The translations under genes were made by a program, and so were the position numbers. Below are positions 6,182 to 14,509 of a stretch of 50,692 nucleotides of DNA, piece by piece. Source of the DNA: Gammaproteobacteria bacterium. GTDB lineage: Bacteria; Pseudomonadota; Gammaproteobacteria; Poriferisulfidales; Poriferisulfidaceae. The notes beneath the pieces are model-generated. The model ran no database searches and was not told where the DNA came from. It saw only the letters and a program-made list of their open reading frames with translations. Position 1 is the stretch's first letter. The number at the start of each line of letters is the position of its first letter. Location: assembly GCA_028819565.1 (NCBI GenBank), contig JAPPLD010000011.1:1-50692 (forward strand). The letters are read 5' to 3'.

Positions 6182-8278
6182 ATGGCCGATAAGAAAGATT
6201 TAATCCAGCACTATAACTGTCGCGAAATCTCGCAATTGCAGTTCAACCTGCGGGTCGTCATGCAGGGGGCGGACAAGAGCACTCCGGTGCTGGAGCGCCT
6301 GCGTTTCCTGTGCATCGCGAGCCGCAACCTGGATGAGTTCTTCGAGGTGCGGGTCGCCGCCCTGCACCAGCTGGTCAAGTACGGCACCGAGGCGCAAAGC
6401 GGCGAAGGCCTGACCGCCCAGGAAATCCTCGCCGAAATCTCCAAGCAGGCTCACTCCATCGTCAAGCTCCAGTACCGTCTGCTGCAGAAAAGCGTATTGA
6501 CCGCACTGCGCAAACGCGACATCTACTTCCTGCGCCGCCATGAATGGGACAAGGCCCAGCGGCAATGGATCCGCCAGTATTTCCGGCGGAATATCCTGCC
6601 CATTCTCTCCCCGCTCGGACTGGACAGCCGTCACCCGTTCCCGCGCGTGCAGAACAAGAGCCTCAACTTCATGGTCAAGCTCGCCGGCAAGGATGCCTAC
6701 GGCCGAAGCACCGAATACGCGGTCGTCACCGCGCCGCGCTCCCTGCCCCGCATCGTGCGCCTGCCGGACGAGGTCGGCAACAAGCGCGACAGTTACGTCT
6801 TCCTCTCCTCGATCATCCACGACAACCTTGAGGACCTGTTCCCCGGCCTCAAGCTCAAGGGCTGCCACCAGTTCCGGGTCACCATGGACAGCAACCTGTT
6901 CTACGACGAGGAAGAGGTGGAAAGCCTGCGTGACGTCCTGGCCGGCATGCTGCCGGAACGCCAGTACGGCGAAGCGGTGCGGCTTGAGGTGGTCAACGAT
7001 TGCCCGCGCGATATCATCCGCTTCCTGCGCGAGCAGTACCAGCTCGATGCCGACAGCGTCTACGAAGTCAACGGGCCGGTCAACCTGTATCGCCTGATGA
7101 ACTTCCCGGAACTGATCGACCGTCCGGACCTGCGCTACCCGCCCTACCGCCCGAAGACGCCCCAAACATTCAAACTCCTGCCCACCTCGGGAAGCCTGTT
7201 CGATCTCCTCGACCGGCAGGACGTCCTGCTGCATCACCCGTTTAATTCATTCAAGTGGACGATCCGATTCCTGCGTGAAGCCGCGGCAGACCCCAAGGTG
7301 GTCGCCATCAAGCAGACGATCTATCGAACCGGACTGGAATCCGATCTGACGGATATCCTGGAATCGGCAGCCCGGTCGGGCAAGGAAGTCACCGTCATTA
7401 TCGAACTGAGCGCACGCTTCGACGAGGAAGCCAACATCCAATTGGCCCAGCGGCTGGAACAGGCCGGAGCACAGGTGCTGTACGGCGTGGTCGGCCACAA
7501 GACCCATGCCAAGATGATGCTGGTGGTTCGTCAAAGCGACGATGGCCTGCGCCGCTATGCGCATCTCGGCACGGGCAACTACCACCCGGTTACGACCCGC
7601 CTGTATACCGACTACGCCCTGTTGACATCCAACCAGGACCTGTGCGAAGACGTGCACAAGATCTTCCTCCAGGTGGCAAGCCTCGGACGCGCACCCAAAC
7701 TCAGCCTGATGTACCAGTCGCCGCTGACCTTGGGCCAGGGACTCATCAAGAAGATTCTGGCAGCCGCTGAGCAGGCCCGCAAGGGAGAAACGGCGATCAT
7801 CTACGCCAAGATGAACGCGCTGACCGAATACGGCATCATCGACGCCCTCTACGAGGCTTCCCAGGCCGGTGTCACCATCGACCTCCTGGTTCGTGGCGAA
7901 TGCCGGCTGCGCCCCGGCGTCAAGGGCCTTTCGGACAATATTCGCGTCCGCTCCATCGTCGGACGTTTTCTGGAACACACCCGGGTGTTCTACTTCCGTA
8001 CCGGCGAGAACGAGGAAATGTACCTCTCCAGCGCCGACTGGATGACCCGGAACATCCACCGCCGCGTGGAAACCATGTTCCCGGTACTGGACGAGAGCAT
8101 CAAGAAGCGGATCATGCGGGAGATTTTCGAGACTTACTTTGCGGACAATTGTCAGAGTTGGCAGATGGAACCCGACGGCACCTACACCAAGACCCCCATC
8201 GGCCGCGGGCACAAGCGGTTCGCCGCGCAGGAAGCGCTGATGGCCATGCACGGAGAAATTGATGAGTCCTACTTATAG
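6182..8278 (+). CDS. ppk: polyphosphate kinase 1
   Basis: This 698-residue enzyme reversibly transfers the terminal phosphate of ATP onto polyphosphate. It shows the PPK1 layout: N-terminal helical domain (starting YNCREISQLQFNLRVV, with NLDEFFEVRV), head domain, then two PLD-like halves. The autophosphorylated histidine is H442 in THAKMM and the second catalytic histidine is H599 in FLEHTRVFYF, both seven residues after E. coli H435 and H592. Ppx follows, overlapping by 17 bp, so synthesis and breakdown of polyphosphate are co-expressed. Nothing looks truncated. Confidence 0.96.
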   Translation: MADKKDLIQHYNCREISQLQFNLRVVMQGADKSTPVLERLRFLCIASRNLDEFFEVRVAALHQLVKYGTEAQSGEGLTAQEILAEISKQAHSIVKLQYRLLQKSVLTALRKRDIYFLRRHEWDKAQRQWIRQYFRRNILPILSPLGLDSRHPFPRVQNKSLNFMVKLAGKDAYGRSTEYAVVTAPRSLPRIVRLPDEVGNKRDSYVFLSSIIHDNLEDLFPGLKLKGCHQFRVTMDSNLFYDEEEVESLRDVLAGMLPERQYGEAVRLEVVNDCPRDIIRFLREQYQLDADSVYEVNGPVNLYRLMNFPELIDRPDLRYPPYRPKTPQTFKLLPTSGSLFDLLDRQDVLLHHPFNSFKWTIRFLREAAADPKVVAIKQTIYRTGLESDLTDILESAARSGKEVTVIIELSARFDEEANIQLAQRLEQAGAQVLYGVVGHKTHAKMMLVVRQSDDGLRRYAHLGTGNYHPVTTRLYTDYALLTSNQDLCEDVHKIFLQVASLGRAPKLSLMYQSPLTLGQGLIKKILAAAEQARKGETAIIYAKMNALTEYGIIDALYEASQAGVTIDLLVRGECRLRPGVKGLSDNIRVRSIVGRFLEHTRVFYFRTGENEEMYLSSADWMTRNIHRRVETMFPVLDESIKKRIMREIFETYFADNCQSWQMEPDGTYTKTPIGRGHKRFAAQEALMAMHGEIDESYL

Positions 8279-9191
8279 CGTCCTAGATCTCGGATCCAAC
8301 AGTTTCCACATGATCTACGCCCGCGTGGAGGAATACGGGAAAGTCACTGTGCTCGACAAGTTCAAGCAGTACGTCTCGCTCGGGGCCGGCCTCAAGCAAA
8401 ACGGCGAGATCCGGGAGCGCTACCAGCATGCCGCCATCAATTGTCTCCGGGAAGCCTCCAGGGTGATCCGTCGGCAGCAACCCGACTATTTCTCTGCGGT
8501 CGCCACCAATGCCTTCCGCTGCCAGAAGGACGACTATTTCAAGAATCTGTGCGAACGCGCACTGGGACACCCGATCCGCGTCCTAAGCAGCGAGGAAGAA
8601 GGTGACTATATCTACCGAGGTGTGGTGCAAACCACCCCCTTGTCTGGCCAAGACAACTGCATCCTCGACATCGGCGGCAGCAGCACGGAATTCATCCTCG
8701 GCAGCGGTGCCCGCGCCAGCTGCATCCTGAGTTGGCAACTCGGTAGCGCCATTCTGACTGAACGCTTTTTCGACACCCATACATTGCGCCCCACCAACTG
8801 GCAGGCTGCGGTTGATTACGCGGATGAAACCATGACACTGGCCGGCAAAGGCCGCATTCACCTGCCCGGCATTGAAACGATGTACGGCGCTTCCGGAGCC
8901 ATCCGCGCCATCAGCAACACCATGATCAAACTGGGCGTCAACGATACCGGGACCATTGATGCCAAAGCGGTAGAAGAGTTGGTTCAAAGCCTGCTGAACA
9001 TCCGGATTGGTTCTCGCTTCAAACACCTGGACCGTTACCGGGTGCAGGTTTTTCTTGGTGGGCTCGCGGTGCTGCACGCCATTTTCGAACTACTGGACGT
9101 CCGCGACTTGAAGCCGGCCCAAGGGGCAATACGAGAGGGCGTGCTACTGGAAATGCACCAACAGGCACTGACTACCGCAAAAGCCGCATAG
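8262..9191 (+). CDS. ppx: exopolyphosphatase, short form
   Basis: This 309-residue Ppx/GppA-family phosphatase releases phosphate from polyphosphate ends. The actin-like ATPase fold is visible: VLDLGSNSFHM at the start, an SSEEEGDYIYRGV segment and the second phosphate loop DIGGSSTEF. It is short: enterobacterial Ppx has about 510 residues with an added C-terminal HD-like domain, which is missing here; short forms are common in other bacteria. The ATG at 8262 has GGAG 8 nt upstream and lies inside the end of ppk. GppA-type activity on pppGpp cannot be excluded. Confidence 0.92.
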   Translation: MSPTYSVLDLGSNSFHMIYARVEEYGKVTVLDKFKQYVSLGAGLKQNGEIRERYQHAAINCLREASRVIRRQQPDYFSAVATNAFRCQKDDYFKNLCERALGHPIRVLSSEEEGDYIYRGVVQTTPLSGQDNCILDIGGSSTEFILGSGARASCILSWQLGSAILTERFFDTHTLRPTNWQAAVDYADETMTLAGKGRIHLPGIETMYGASGAIRAISNTMIKLGVNDTGTIDAKAVEELVQSLLNIRIGSRFKHLDRYRVQVFLGGLAVLHAIFELLDVRDLKPAQGAIREGVLLEMHQQALTTAKAA

Positions 9192-9228
9192 TTCTACAAG
9201 CAGACCGGCTCCGTAGCCGAGTTCTGGG

Positions 9229-9510
9229 TCACAGGCTTAATTCACTATGAGAACCCAAGCGCACCAATTGCAAAGTCTCCGGGTTAGGCTTTCGATAGAT
9301 GAGTACCAAGTCAGGTCTTAGATGGCAATCTCGATGACCGTGCCACTGACCCGCCAAAGCATGATCACGATAACGCTCATCTAGGGCTTGGTCATTGGTA
9401 AGCAGGAATAGCGCTTCAGCTAGAGCAGTGTCAAGCACGGCACGATGCCGACCTTTACGTTCCCGCTTGTAGTCTAGTTTGAATTTCTTGGTGCGTTCAA
9501 TCCGGCGCAT
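9229..9510 (-). CDS. yafQ: YafQ-type RelE-superfamily mRNA interferase toxin
   Basis: This 93-residue toxin shows the YafQ pattern: FKLDYKRERKG at the N-terminus, then LDERYRDHALAGQW, the DCHLRPDLVLIYR core, and RLGSHSELS at the C-terminus, where the catalytic histidine lies. Such toxins cleave ribosome-bound mRNA. The start overlaps the end of the dinJ-like antitoxin by 14 bp, the normal antitoxin-toxin order. A decayed relative of this toxin is at 29494-29754. Confidence 0.9.
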   Translation of the reverse strand: MRRIERTKKFKLDYKRERKGRHRAVLDTALAEALFLLTNDQALDERYRDHALAGQWHGHRDCHLRPDLVLIYRKPNPETLQLVRLGSHSELSL

Positions 9511-9760
9511 TCAGGTCTTCCATTAACGCCTCGATACTTTTGAAAGACTCTACTTTTCCATGTAGAGCATCACGCATAGCGGCAATAGTCTCCGCATTGG
9601 GCACCAATGGATCAAACGGCAACGCTTTTTCAACCGCCACACGGGTCAACATCATCCGGAAAGCATCAGAAACCGTCAGGCCCATGCTGGCCAATACGAT
9701 TACAGCCTCATTTTTGATCTCCTCGTTGATGCGAGCGCGAACGACAGCATTTGCAGACAT
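9497..9760 (-). CDS. dinJ: DinJ/RelB-family antitoxin
   Basis: This 87-residue protein begins with a ribbon-helix-helix segment (ARINEEIKNEAVIVLASMGLTVSDAFRMML, split as RINEEIKNEA then GLTVSDAFRMML) as in DinJ. The C-terminal tail would wrap the YafQ toxin. A GAGG ribosome site lies upstream of ATG 9760. A perfect inverted repeat 20 bp upstream is a likely operator for autoregulation by the antitoxin dimer. Confidence 0.9.
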   Translation of the reverse strand: MSANAVVRARINEEIKNEAVIVLASMGLTVSDAFRMMLTRVAVEKALPFDPLVPNAETIAAMRDALHGKVESFKSIEALMEDLNAPD

Positions 9761-9780
9761 GATCTATTCCTCTTTCGCCA

Positions 9781-9796
9781 AATATGTAACCATATT
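9781..9796. promoter_or_regulatory. candidate DinJ operator palindrome
   Basis: AATATG-TAAC-CATATT is a perfect 6-bp inverted repeat with a 4-bp centre, 20 bp upstream of the dinJ start. DinJ-YafQ complexes repress their own promoter through such palindromes; the link here is inferred from position. Confidence 0.55.
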
Positions 9797-9965
9797 GTAG
9801 CTCAAAAGGATTACAATTACAATGAAAAAGATTCGGATTGCTTCCAGATAAAAACAGACCGCAAGGTAAACTATGTATTGCTGATACTGTACGAGCGCTG
9901 AACCAAAACTGGTACATAAATTGGCCCAGCAGAAACAAAAAGAAGTACTCGAAAATTCTAGTCTT

Positions 9966-9971
9966 TATAAT
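9966..9971 (+). promoter_or_regulatory. candidate -10 box for ilvD (TATAAT)
   Basis: A perfect TATAAT lies about 37 bp before the ATG at 10008. No good -35 hexamer stands 16-18 bp upstream. With this promoter the transcript leader would be about 30 nt and would start downstream of the TTG at 9921, arguing against that earlier start for ilvD. Confidence 0.4.
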
Positions 9972-10007
9972 CTAGCACCGCAACAAAGCCGCCACCCTAG
10001 ATTCAGC

Positions 10008-11693
10008 ATGCCACGCCTGCCACGCCCGCATTCCAGCGTGATCGTCGACGGACTGGAACGGGCACCTGCCCGCTCCATGCTGCGTGCCGTTGGTTTCGAC
10101 GACGGTGACTTCCGCCGCCCTCAGATCGGCATCGCCTCCACCTGGAGCGAGGTAACACCTTGCAACATGCACATCGACCGGCTGGCCCGCCAAGCAGCCA
10201 CAGGTGCCAACCAGGCTGGCGGCAAATCTGTCACCTTCAACACCATCACCATATCTGATGGCATCTCCATGGGCACCGAGGGCATGAAATATTCCCTGGT
10301 CTCCCGGGAACTGATCGCCGACACCATCGAAGCGGTGACCGCCGGAGAAGGTTTTGACGCGCTGGTGGCAATCGGCGGCTGCGACAAGAACATGCCGGGC
10401 TGCCTGATGGCGATCGCCCGACTCAATCGCCCAGCCGTGTTCGTTTACGGCGGGACCATCGCCCCTGGACGGCACCGCGGAAAGAATGTCGACATCATCT
10501 CGGTCTTCGAAGCGGTTGGAGAACGCGCCAAGGGCAAGATTTCCGGGAAAGAATTGACCGCGATTGAATCCTGCGCTATCCCCGGGGCGGGTTCGTGCGG
10601 TGGCATGTATACCGCCAACACCATGGCCTCGGCAATCGAAGCACTGGGCATGAGCCTGCCTGGCAGTTCGGCACAGATAGCCACTTCCAAGGCCAAGCGG
10701 GAAGACTGTCGCCAAGCTGGCGAAATGGCAGTCCAGTTGCTGAAACTCGGTATTACCCCGCGCGACATCATGACGCGCAAAGCCTTTCTTAATGCCATTG
10801 CCGTAGCGACCGCCCTGGGCGGCTCCACCAATGTCGTCCTGCATCTGCTGGCCATGGCCCGCTCCATGGGTGTGCGTCTTTCACTGGACGATTTCACGCG
10901 GGTCGGCCGCAAGGTGCCTGTGGTCGCGGACCTGCGCCCGTCCGGCCGCTATATGATGTCGGAGCTGGTCCGGATCGGGGGAATTCGCCCCTTGATGAAG
11001 CGTCTGCTGGACGCTGGGCTCCTGCACGGAGACTGTCGGACGGTCACCGGGCGTACCATAGCCGAAGATCTCGACGGAACGCCGGACTATCCGGAAAAAC
11101 AGAAGATCATCCTCCCGTTTTCCGATCCGATCAAGCCGGACGGCCATCTGGTCATCCTGCGCGGAAACCTGGCACCCGAGGGTGCCGTGGCCAAGATCAC
11201 CGGCAAGGAAGGTTCCACCTTCGCCGGGCGAGCCCGCGTGTTCGATTCCGAGGAACGGGCCCTGCGCGCCATTCTTGACGGCTCCATCCGTGCCGGCGAC
11301 GTGGTGGTGATCCGTTACGAAGGACCCCGCGGCGGACCTGGCATGCGCGAGATGCTCGCCCCGACTTCCGCCATCATGGGCCGAGGGCTCGGCAGCGACG
11401 TGGCCCTGATTACCGATGGACGCTTCTCCGGCGGCTCACACGGATTTGTGATTGGGCACATCACCCCGGAAGCCGCCGTCGGCGGCCCACTCACCCTGGT
11501 GAAAAACGGCGACCGCATCGCCATTGATGCCACGCGCCGGGAGATCACCCTGAAAGTGCCGAAGAGGGAACTTGACCGACGCCAGAAAGCTTTGAAGCCA
11601 CGCCGTCCGCGCTATCGCACTGGCGTACTTGCAAAGTATGCCCGTAGCGTGCGCTCCGCTTCGGAAGGTGCTGTCACCGACATGCCGGACTAA
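10008..11693 (+). CDS. ilvD: dihydroxy-acid dehydratase
   Basis: This enzyme dehydrates 2,3-dihydroxy-isovalerate or -methylvalerate to the keto acids for valine and isoleucine. IlvD/Edd motifs: [16 protein letters not shown] at the start, the iron-sulfur cysteine segments [10 protein letters not shown] and [14 protein letters not shown], and [20 protein letters not shown] near the C-terminus. From ATG 10008 the length is 561 residues, as in the family. The frame is open back to a TTG at 9921, but those 29 codons do not match the family, lack a ribosome site and contain the TATAAT box. It stands alone; the acetolactate-synthase-like gene at 37-38.7 kb could act two steps earlier. Confidence 0.94.
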   Translation: MPRLPRPHSSVIVDGLERAPARSMLRAVGFDDGDFRRPQIGIASTWSEVTPCNMHIDRLARQAATGANQAGGKSVTFNTITISDGISMGTEGMKYSLVSRELIADTIEAVTAGEGFDALVAIGGCDKNMPGCLMAIARLNRPAVFVYGGTIAPGRHRGKNVDIISVFEAVGERAKGKISGKELTAIESCAIPGAGSCGGMYTANTMASAIEALGMSLPGSSAQIATSKAKREDCRQAGEMAVQLLKLGITPRDIMTRKAFLNAIAVATALGGSTNVVLHLLAMARSMGVRLSLDDFTRVGRKVPVVADLRPSGRYMMSELVRIGGIRPLMKRLLDAGLLHGDCRTVTGRTIAEDLDGTPDYPEKQKIILPFSDPIKPDGHLVILRGNLAPEGAVAKITGKEGSTFAGRARVFDSEERALRAILDGSIRAGDVVVIRYEGPRGGPGMREMLAPTSAIMGRGLGSDVALITDGRFSGGSHGFVIGHITPEAAVGGPLTLVKNGDRIAIDATRREITLKVPKRELDRRQKALKPRRPRYRTGVLAKYARSVRSASEGAVTDMPD

Positions 11694-11728
11694 ATCCTCT
11701 CCTGATCCACACCTAATTCCCCAAGCCA

Positions 11729-11768
11729 GACTTTAAATCAGTCGGCAATTTTAATTTAAACTAGTCGG
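11729..11768. repeat. two phased copies of a 23-bp repeat (upstream group)
   Basis: The core TTTAAA-NNN-GTCGG occurs at 11732-11745 and again at 11755-11768, exactly 23 bp apart. The same unit recurs three times just before the downstream ATPase gene. The intervening region 11769-11950 is AT-rich with no gene seen. Confidence 0.8.
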
Positions 11769-11951
11769 GAAGGATTTCTTTGATATTCATCATGCAGTCC
11801 AGAACTTAGGCATATCTGAGGTGAAATATATAATGCCATTGTTAAACAGGTAGTTAGAATAGTTCTATTCCCGGCATAATTCCAGCAAATAAATCCTTTT
11901 TCCTATACGGGAAATTTGTTCAGATTCTCCATTAAAGCGAAAATCTTCCGG

Positions 11952-12017
11952 CTTAACTTTAAATTAGCCAATGTCTTAACTTTAAATTGGTCGGGTGTTA
12001 TACTTTGAATTGGTCAG
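11952..12017. repeat. three phased copies of the 23-bp repeat upstream of the DUF4143 ATPase
   Basis: Units with cores at 11958, 11981 and 12004 (TTTAAATTAGCCAA, TTTAAATTGGTCGG, TTTGAATTGGTCAG) are each 23 bp apart, the flanks CTTAAC or TTATAC being kept too. The last copy ends 31 bp before the ATPase ATG. Spacing of 23 bp is close to two helical turns, as in iterons or operator arrays, so a protein could bind all copies on nearly one face. Confidence 0.85.
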
Positions 12018-12048
12018 GTTTCTTGTTTCAAATCCCCTGATTTACACA

Positions 12049-13266
12049 ATGTACCCCCGATTCGCCGAAAATCACATCCGCAAGACCATGGAATACTCCC
12101 GGGTCACGCTGGTATGCGGTCCCCGGCAATCTGGAAAAACGACATTGGTGAAGAAGATCGCTGGTCAATCCATTCCTTTCATCAACCTGGACGACGAGGT
12201 CATGCTCAAGTCCGCATCCAGGGACCCGACCGGCCAGATCCAGAGCCTTGATCGCGCGGTCATTGACGAAATTCAACGCGTACCCGAACTCATCCTCGCC
12301 ATCAAGGTGGCCGTAGATACAAACCCCAGCCCGGGCCGCTTCCTTCTGACTGGATCCGCAGACATCCTGACACTTCCGCGCGTCGCGGACTCTCTTGCTG
12401 GGCGGATGAGAACATTTCGGCTGCTACCCCTGTCCCAAGCCGAGTTGAAGGGAAAACCCTCCTCTTTCCTAGATCAGGTATTTTCCGGAATCGCTCCCAA
12501 ATCGAATTCACCTGCAGTCGGCAATGAACTGCTTCAGGCAATTCTCGCCGGTGGTTATCCAGAAGCGATTACTCTCTCGAACGGACAACGCCAAAACTGG
12601 CATCTGGACTATTCGGAAACCATCCTTCAACGCGACGTTAAAAGCCTTGCTCAAATTGAGCAACTGCACATGATGCCGCGTCTCTTTCGCCTGCTCGCCG
12701 AATATTCCGGACAGCTCGCCAATTATTCCAAGCTGGGAGCCACCCTTGGCATGAACTCTGTCACGACCCAAAAATATGTGGGGATTCTCGAGAGCATGTT
12801 CCTCGTATACGCCCTGCGGCCTTGGTACACCAATACCCTCAAGCGCTTGGTCAAAACCCCCAAACTGCATTTCCTAGACTCCGGCCTGCTGGCTTCATTG
12901 AAGCGCATCACTGCTGAATCTCTTCGCCGGGACCGGTCGCCGCTCGGTCCTGTGCTCGAAACCTTTGTGCTCAGCGAATTGCTGAAACTGGCCAGTTGGG
13001 CAGATGACCGATACGAATTCTGGCATTTTCGAGACAAGGAAAAAAACGAGGTGGACATCGTCATGGAAAACGGACAGGGACAGGTCGTCGGTATTGAGGT
13101 CAAGGCCGCCGCTACCGTCGCCCACAAGGACTTCGCAGGCCTGCGCCGCCTAGCCGCCGATTGCGGCGACCGGTTTACCCTAGGTCTGGTCCTGTACGAT
13201 CACCGATACACCCTGCCGTTCGGCGATCGAATGTATGCTGCGCCCGTCTCGATGCTGTGGGAGTAA
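12049..13266 (+). CDS. AAA_14/DUF4143-family ATPase
   Basis: This 405-residue protein has an N-terminal P-loop ATPase domain: Walker A GPRQSGKT (24-31), Walker B in AVIDEIQRVPEL, and SADILTLPRVADSLAGR. The C-terminal DUF4143 domain has a PD-(D/E)xK-nuclease-like pattern (NEVDIVMENG then GIEVKAA). The family is widespread and its function is not established; roles in stress or mobile-element maintenance have been suggested. I chose ATG 12049 because the upstream GTG at 11995 lies within the 23-bp repeats. No partner gene adjoins it. Confidence 0.9.
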   Translation: MYPRFAENHIRKTMEYSRVTLVCGPRQSGKTTLVKKIAGQSIPFINLDDEVMLKSASRDPTGQIQSLDRAVIDEIQRVPELILAIKVAVDTNPSPGRFLLTGSADILTLPRVADSLAGRMRTFRLLPLSQAELKGKPSSFLDQVFSGIAPKSNSPAVGNELLQAILAGGYPEAITLSNGQRQNWHLDYSETILQRDVKSLAQIEQLHMMPRLFRLLAEYSGQLANYSKLGATLGMNSVTTQKYVGILESMFLVYALRPWYTNTLKRLVKTPKLHFLDSGLLASLKRITAESLRRDRSPLGPVLETFVLSELLKLASWADDRYEFWHFRDKEKNEVDIVMENGQGQVVGIEVKAAATVAHKDFAGLRRLAADCGDRFTLGLVLYDHRYTLPFGDRMYAAPVSMLWE

Positions 13267-13303
13267 ACTTCTCAGGCAAGGACTCAGGACTGCGGCCGGG
13301 TTA

Positions 13304-13642
13304 TCAGTAGCCTCCCTTGCGGCGGCTCTCGGGTAACCCAGAGATGCGCCCTCCCTGCTTGCTCGGGTCCCCGGGAAACAGGTCGTAGAGAGTTTTGGCA
13401 TTGATCTTCTCGTTCCACAGCTTGCTAAAGTGTTTTACCAAATTGCGGGTGTTCGGCTGGTTTCCGGCATTCTGGAAAAACTCCTCCCGAAGATGCTTGA
13501 TGACATCCCAGTGCCGTTGCGTCAGTTCCAGGTCCTCCGAATTCGCGATGTGCTCGGCCAAGCCTTCGCTCCAATCGTCCGCATTGACCAGGTAACCGTT
13601 CGGCGTAGTCTCAACTGTCTTTCCGTCAAATTCAATGCTCAT
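13304..13642 (-). CDS. DsrC/TusE-family paralogue lacking the redox cysteines (RspA-type)
   Basis: This 112-residue protein aligns end to end with the DsrC encoded at 18726-19058: the same start (FDGKTVETTPNGYLVN), the HWDVIKHLREEFFQ helix, and the YDLFPGDPSKQGGRISGLP C-terminal arm. Both arm cysteines of DsrC are replaced, the inner by Gly and the outer lost in SRRKGGY. The protein thus cannot carry persulfide sulfur the way DsrC and TusE do. Cysteine-less members have been named RspA and proposed to be regulatory. It has its own minus-strand start, 1.5 kb before the dsr operon, between an ATPase gene and higBA. A regulatory role is inference. Confidence 0.85.
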   Translation of the reverse strand: MSIEFDGKTVETTPNGYLVNADDWSEGLAEHIANSEDLELTQRHWDVIKHLREEFFQNAGNQPNTRNLVKHFSKLWNEKINAKTLYDLFPGDPSKQGGRISGLPESRRKGGY

Positions 13643-13754
13643 GCAGTCCTCCGTGAACTTTCAAAAAAGAATCGAAAAATAGCCTACAAATTATAACGAG
13701 TACCTTTCCCAAACTATTAAGCTTTGACCCCAGAATGCAATTGCATGTGGAACG

Positions 13755-14072
13755 CTACACCGTCGCCATGTCTTTTGCGTGACGACGCACCTGCATACGG
13801 ATAGCCTCACCGCGTTCAACCAGCTCTTTTGACAATTCATGCACCTTTTGGGCATTCAGCCAAAACTCCGGGGTCTGTTCAAAAAACTCGGCCAGTGCGA
13901 TTGCCGTTTCTGCGCTAACGCCTCGGCGCTCATGCACGATCTCATGCAGGCGAGTTGCCGGTAACCCAATCGCTTGAGCAACGCCATGGACGGTTAGTCC
14001 CATTTCCGCAATTTGTTCAAGCAATAGCGCTCCGGGATGCGTAGAAATCCGTTGTGTGGGAATTAAAGTCAT
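13755..14072 (-). CDS. higA: HigA-type antitoxin (XRE family)
   Basis: The protein from ATG 14072 (105 residues) starts PTQRISTHPGALLLEQI, the hallmark of HigA/VapI antitoxins, followed by a helix-turn-helix (LTVHGVAQAIGLPATRLHEIVHERRG, in two parts GVAQAIGLPATRLHEI and HERRGVSAETAIALA) and the FEQTPEFWLNAQ segment. It follows the toxin gene by 20 bp in the higB-higA order. A longer frame from 14096 would overlap the toxin stop but lacks family similarity. A perfect 12-bp palindrome ATGCAATTGCAT (13735-13746) lies just after its stop. Confidence 0.9.
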   Translation of the reverse strand: MTLIPTQRISTHPGALLLEQIAEMGLTVHGVAQAIGLPATRLHEIVHERRGVSAETAIALAEFFEQTPEFWLNAQKVHELSKELVERGEAIRMQVRRHAKDMATV

Positions 14073-14092
14073 TTTCCTGCCCTGAGTTGTTA

Positions 14093-14383
14093 TCATTTTT
14101 TGTTGTAGTGGTTAGTTAACTCCACCTTGTATGCATTTTCATTCTTCCACTGAAAGCATATTCTCCAGCCTCGGGAAACTCGAAGACTGTATTGCCCCTT
14201 ACGATCACCACTTAGCCGTTCAAGGTGGTTGCCTGGCGGTACTCGTAAGTCATCAATTTCCTTCGCAAGATTAAGACGATCCAATTTCATCCGGGCTCGT
14301 TTCAAGATTCCTGGAGGAAACAAGTTTTTCTTGGTGCCTAGGAAAATGTCCTCGGTATGTTTATCCGCGAAAGAGCGAATCAT
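14093..14383 (-). CDS. higB: HigB-type RelE-superfamily toxin
   Basis: This 96-residue toxin has the HigB signature: MIRSFADKHTEDIF at the start, then LNLAKEIDDLRVPPGNHLERLSGDRKGQYSLRV, given here as pieces DLRVPPGNHLE and GDRKGQYSLRVS, and WRICFQWKNENAYKVELTNHY at the end. HigB cleaves mRNA at the ribosome and is neutralised by HigA. It is the first gene of the pair; a candidate operator and promoter lie 34 bp upstream. Confidence 0.92.
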   Translation of the reverse strand: MIRSFADKHTEDIFLGTKKNLFPPGILKRARMKLDRLNLAKEIDDLRVPPGNHLERLSGDRKGQYSLRVSRGWRICFQWKNENAYKVELTNHYNKK

Positions 14384-14416
14384 GCCATTTCCGTATGGAC
14401 TTTCGAAACCTCCTGC

Positions 14417-14448
14417 GTATTATGATATACGTTATATGTTCTTAATAC
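14417..14448 (-). promoter_or_regulatory. candidate higBA promoter with overlapping inverted repeat
   Basis: Read on the minus strand, TTGTAT then 17 nt then TATCAT forms a sigma-70-like promoter. It lies within an inverted repeat GTATTA (14417-14422)/TAATAC (14443-14448). HigA proteins bind such palindromes and shut down their own promoter; this is inferred from position. Confidence 0.45.
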
Positions 14449-14509
14449 AAGATAAAGGAAAACAGTAATCAAATAGAATGCGTTTTTCGACTCACCAACG
14501 GAACTGGAC

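Noticed and set aside
13735-13746. 12-bp palindrome ATGCAATTGCAT as an operator
   Set aside because: It lies just after the higA stop and about 90 bp upstream of the DsrC-paralogue gene; position does not favour either use and a single palindrome of this length can be chance.
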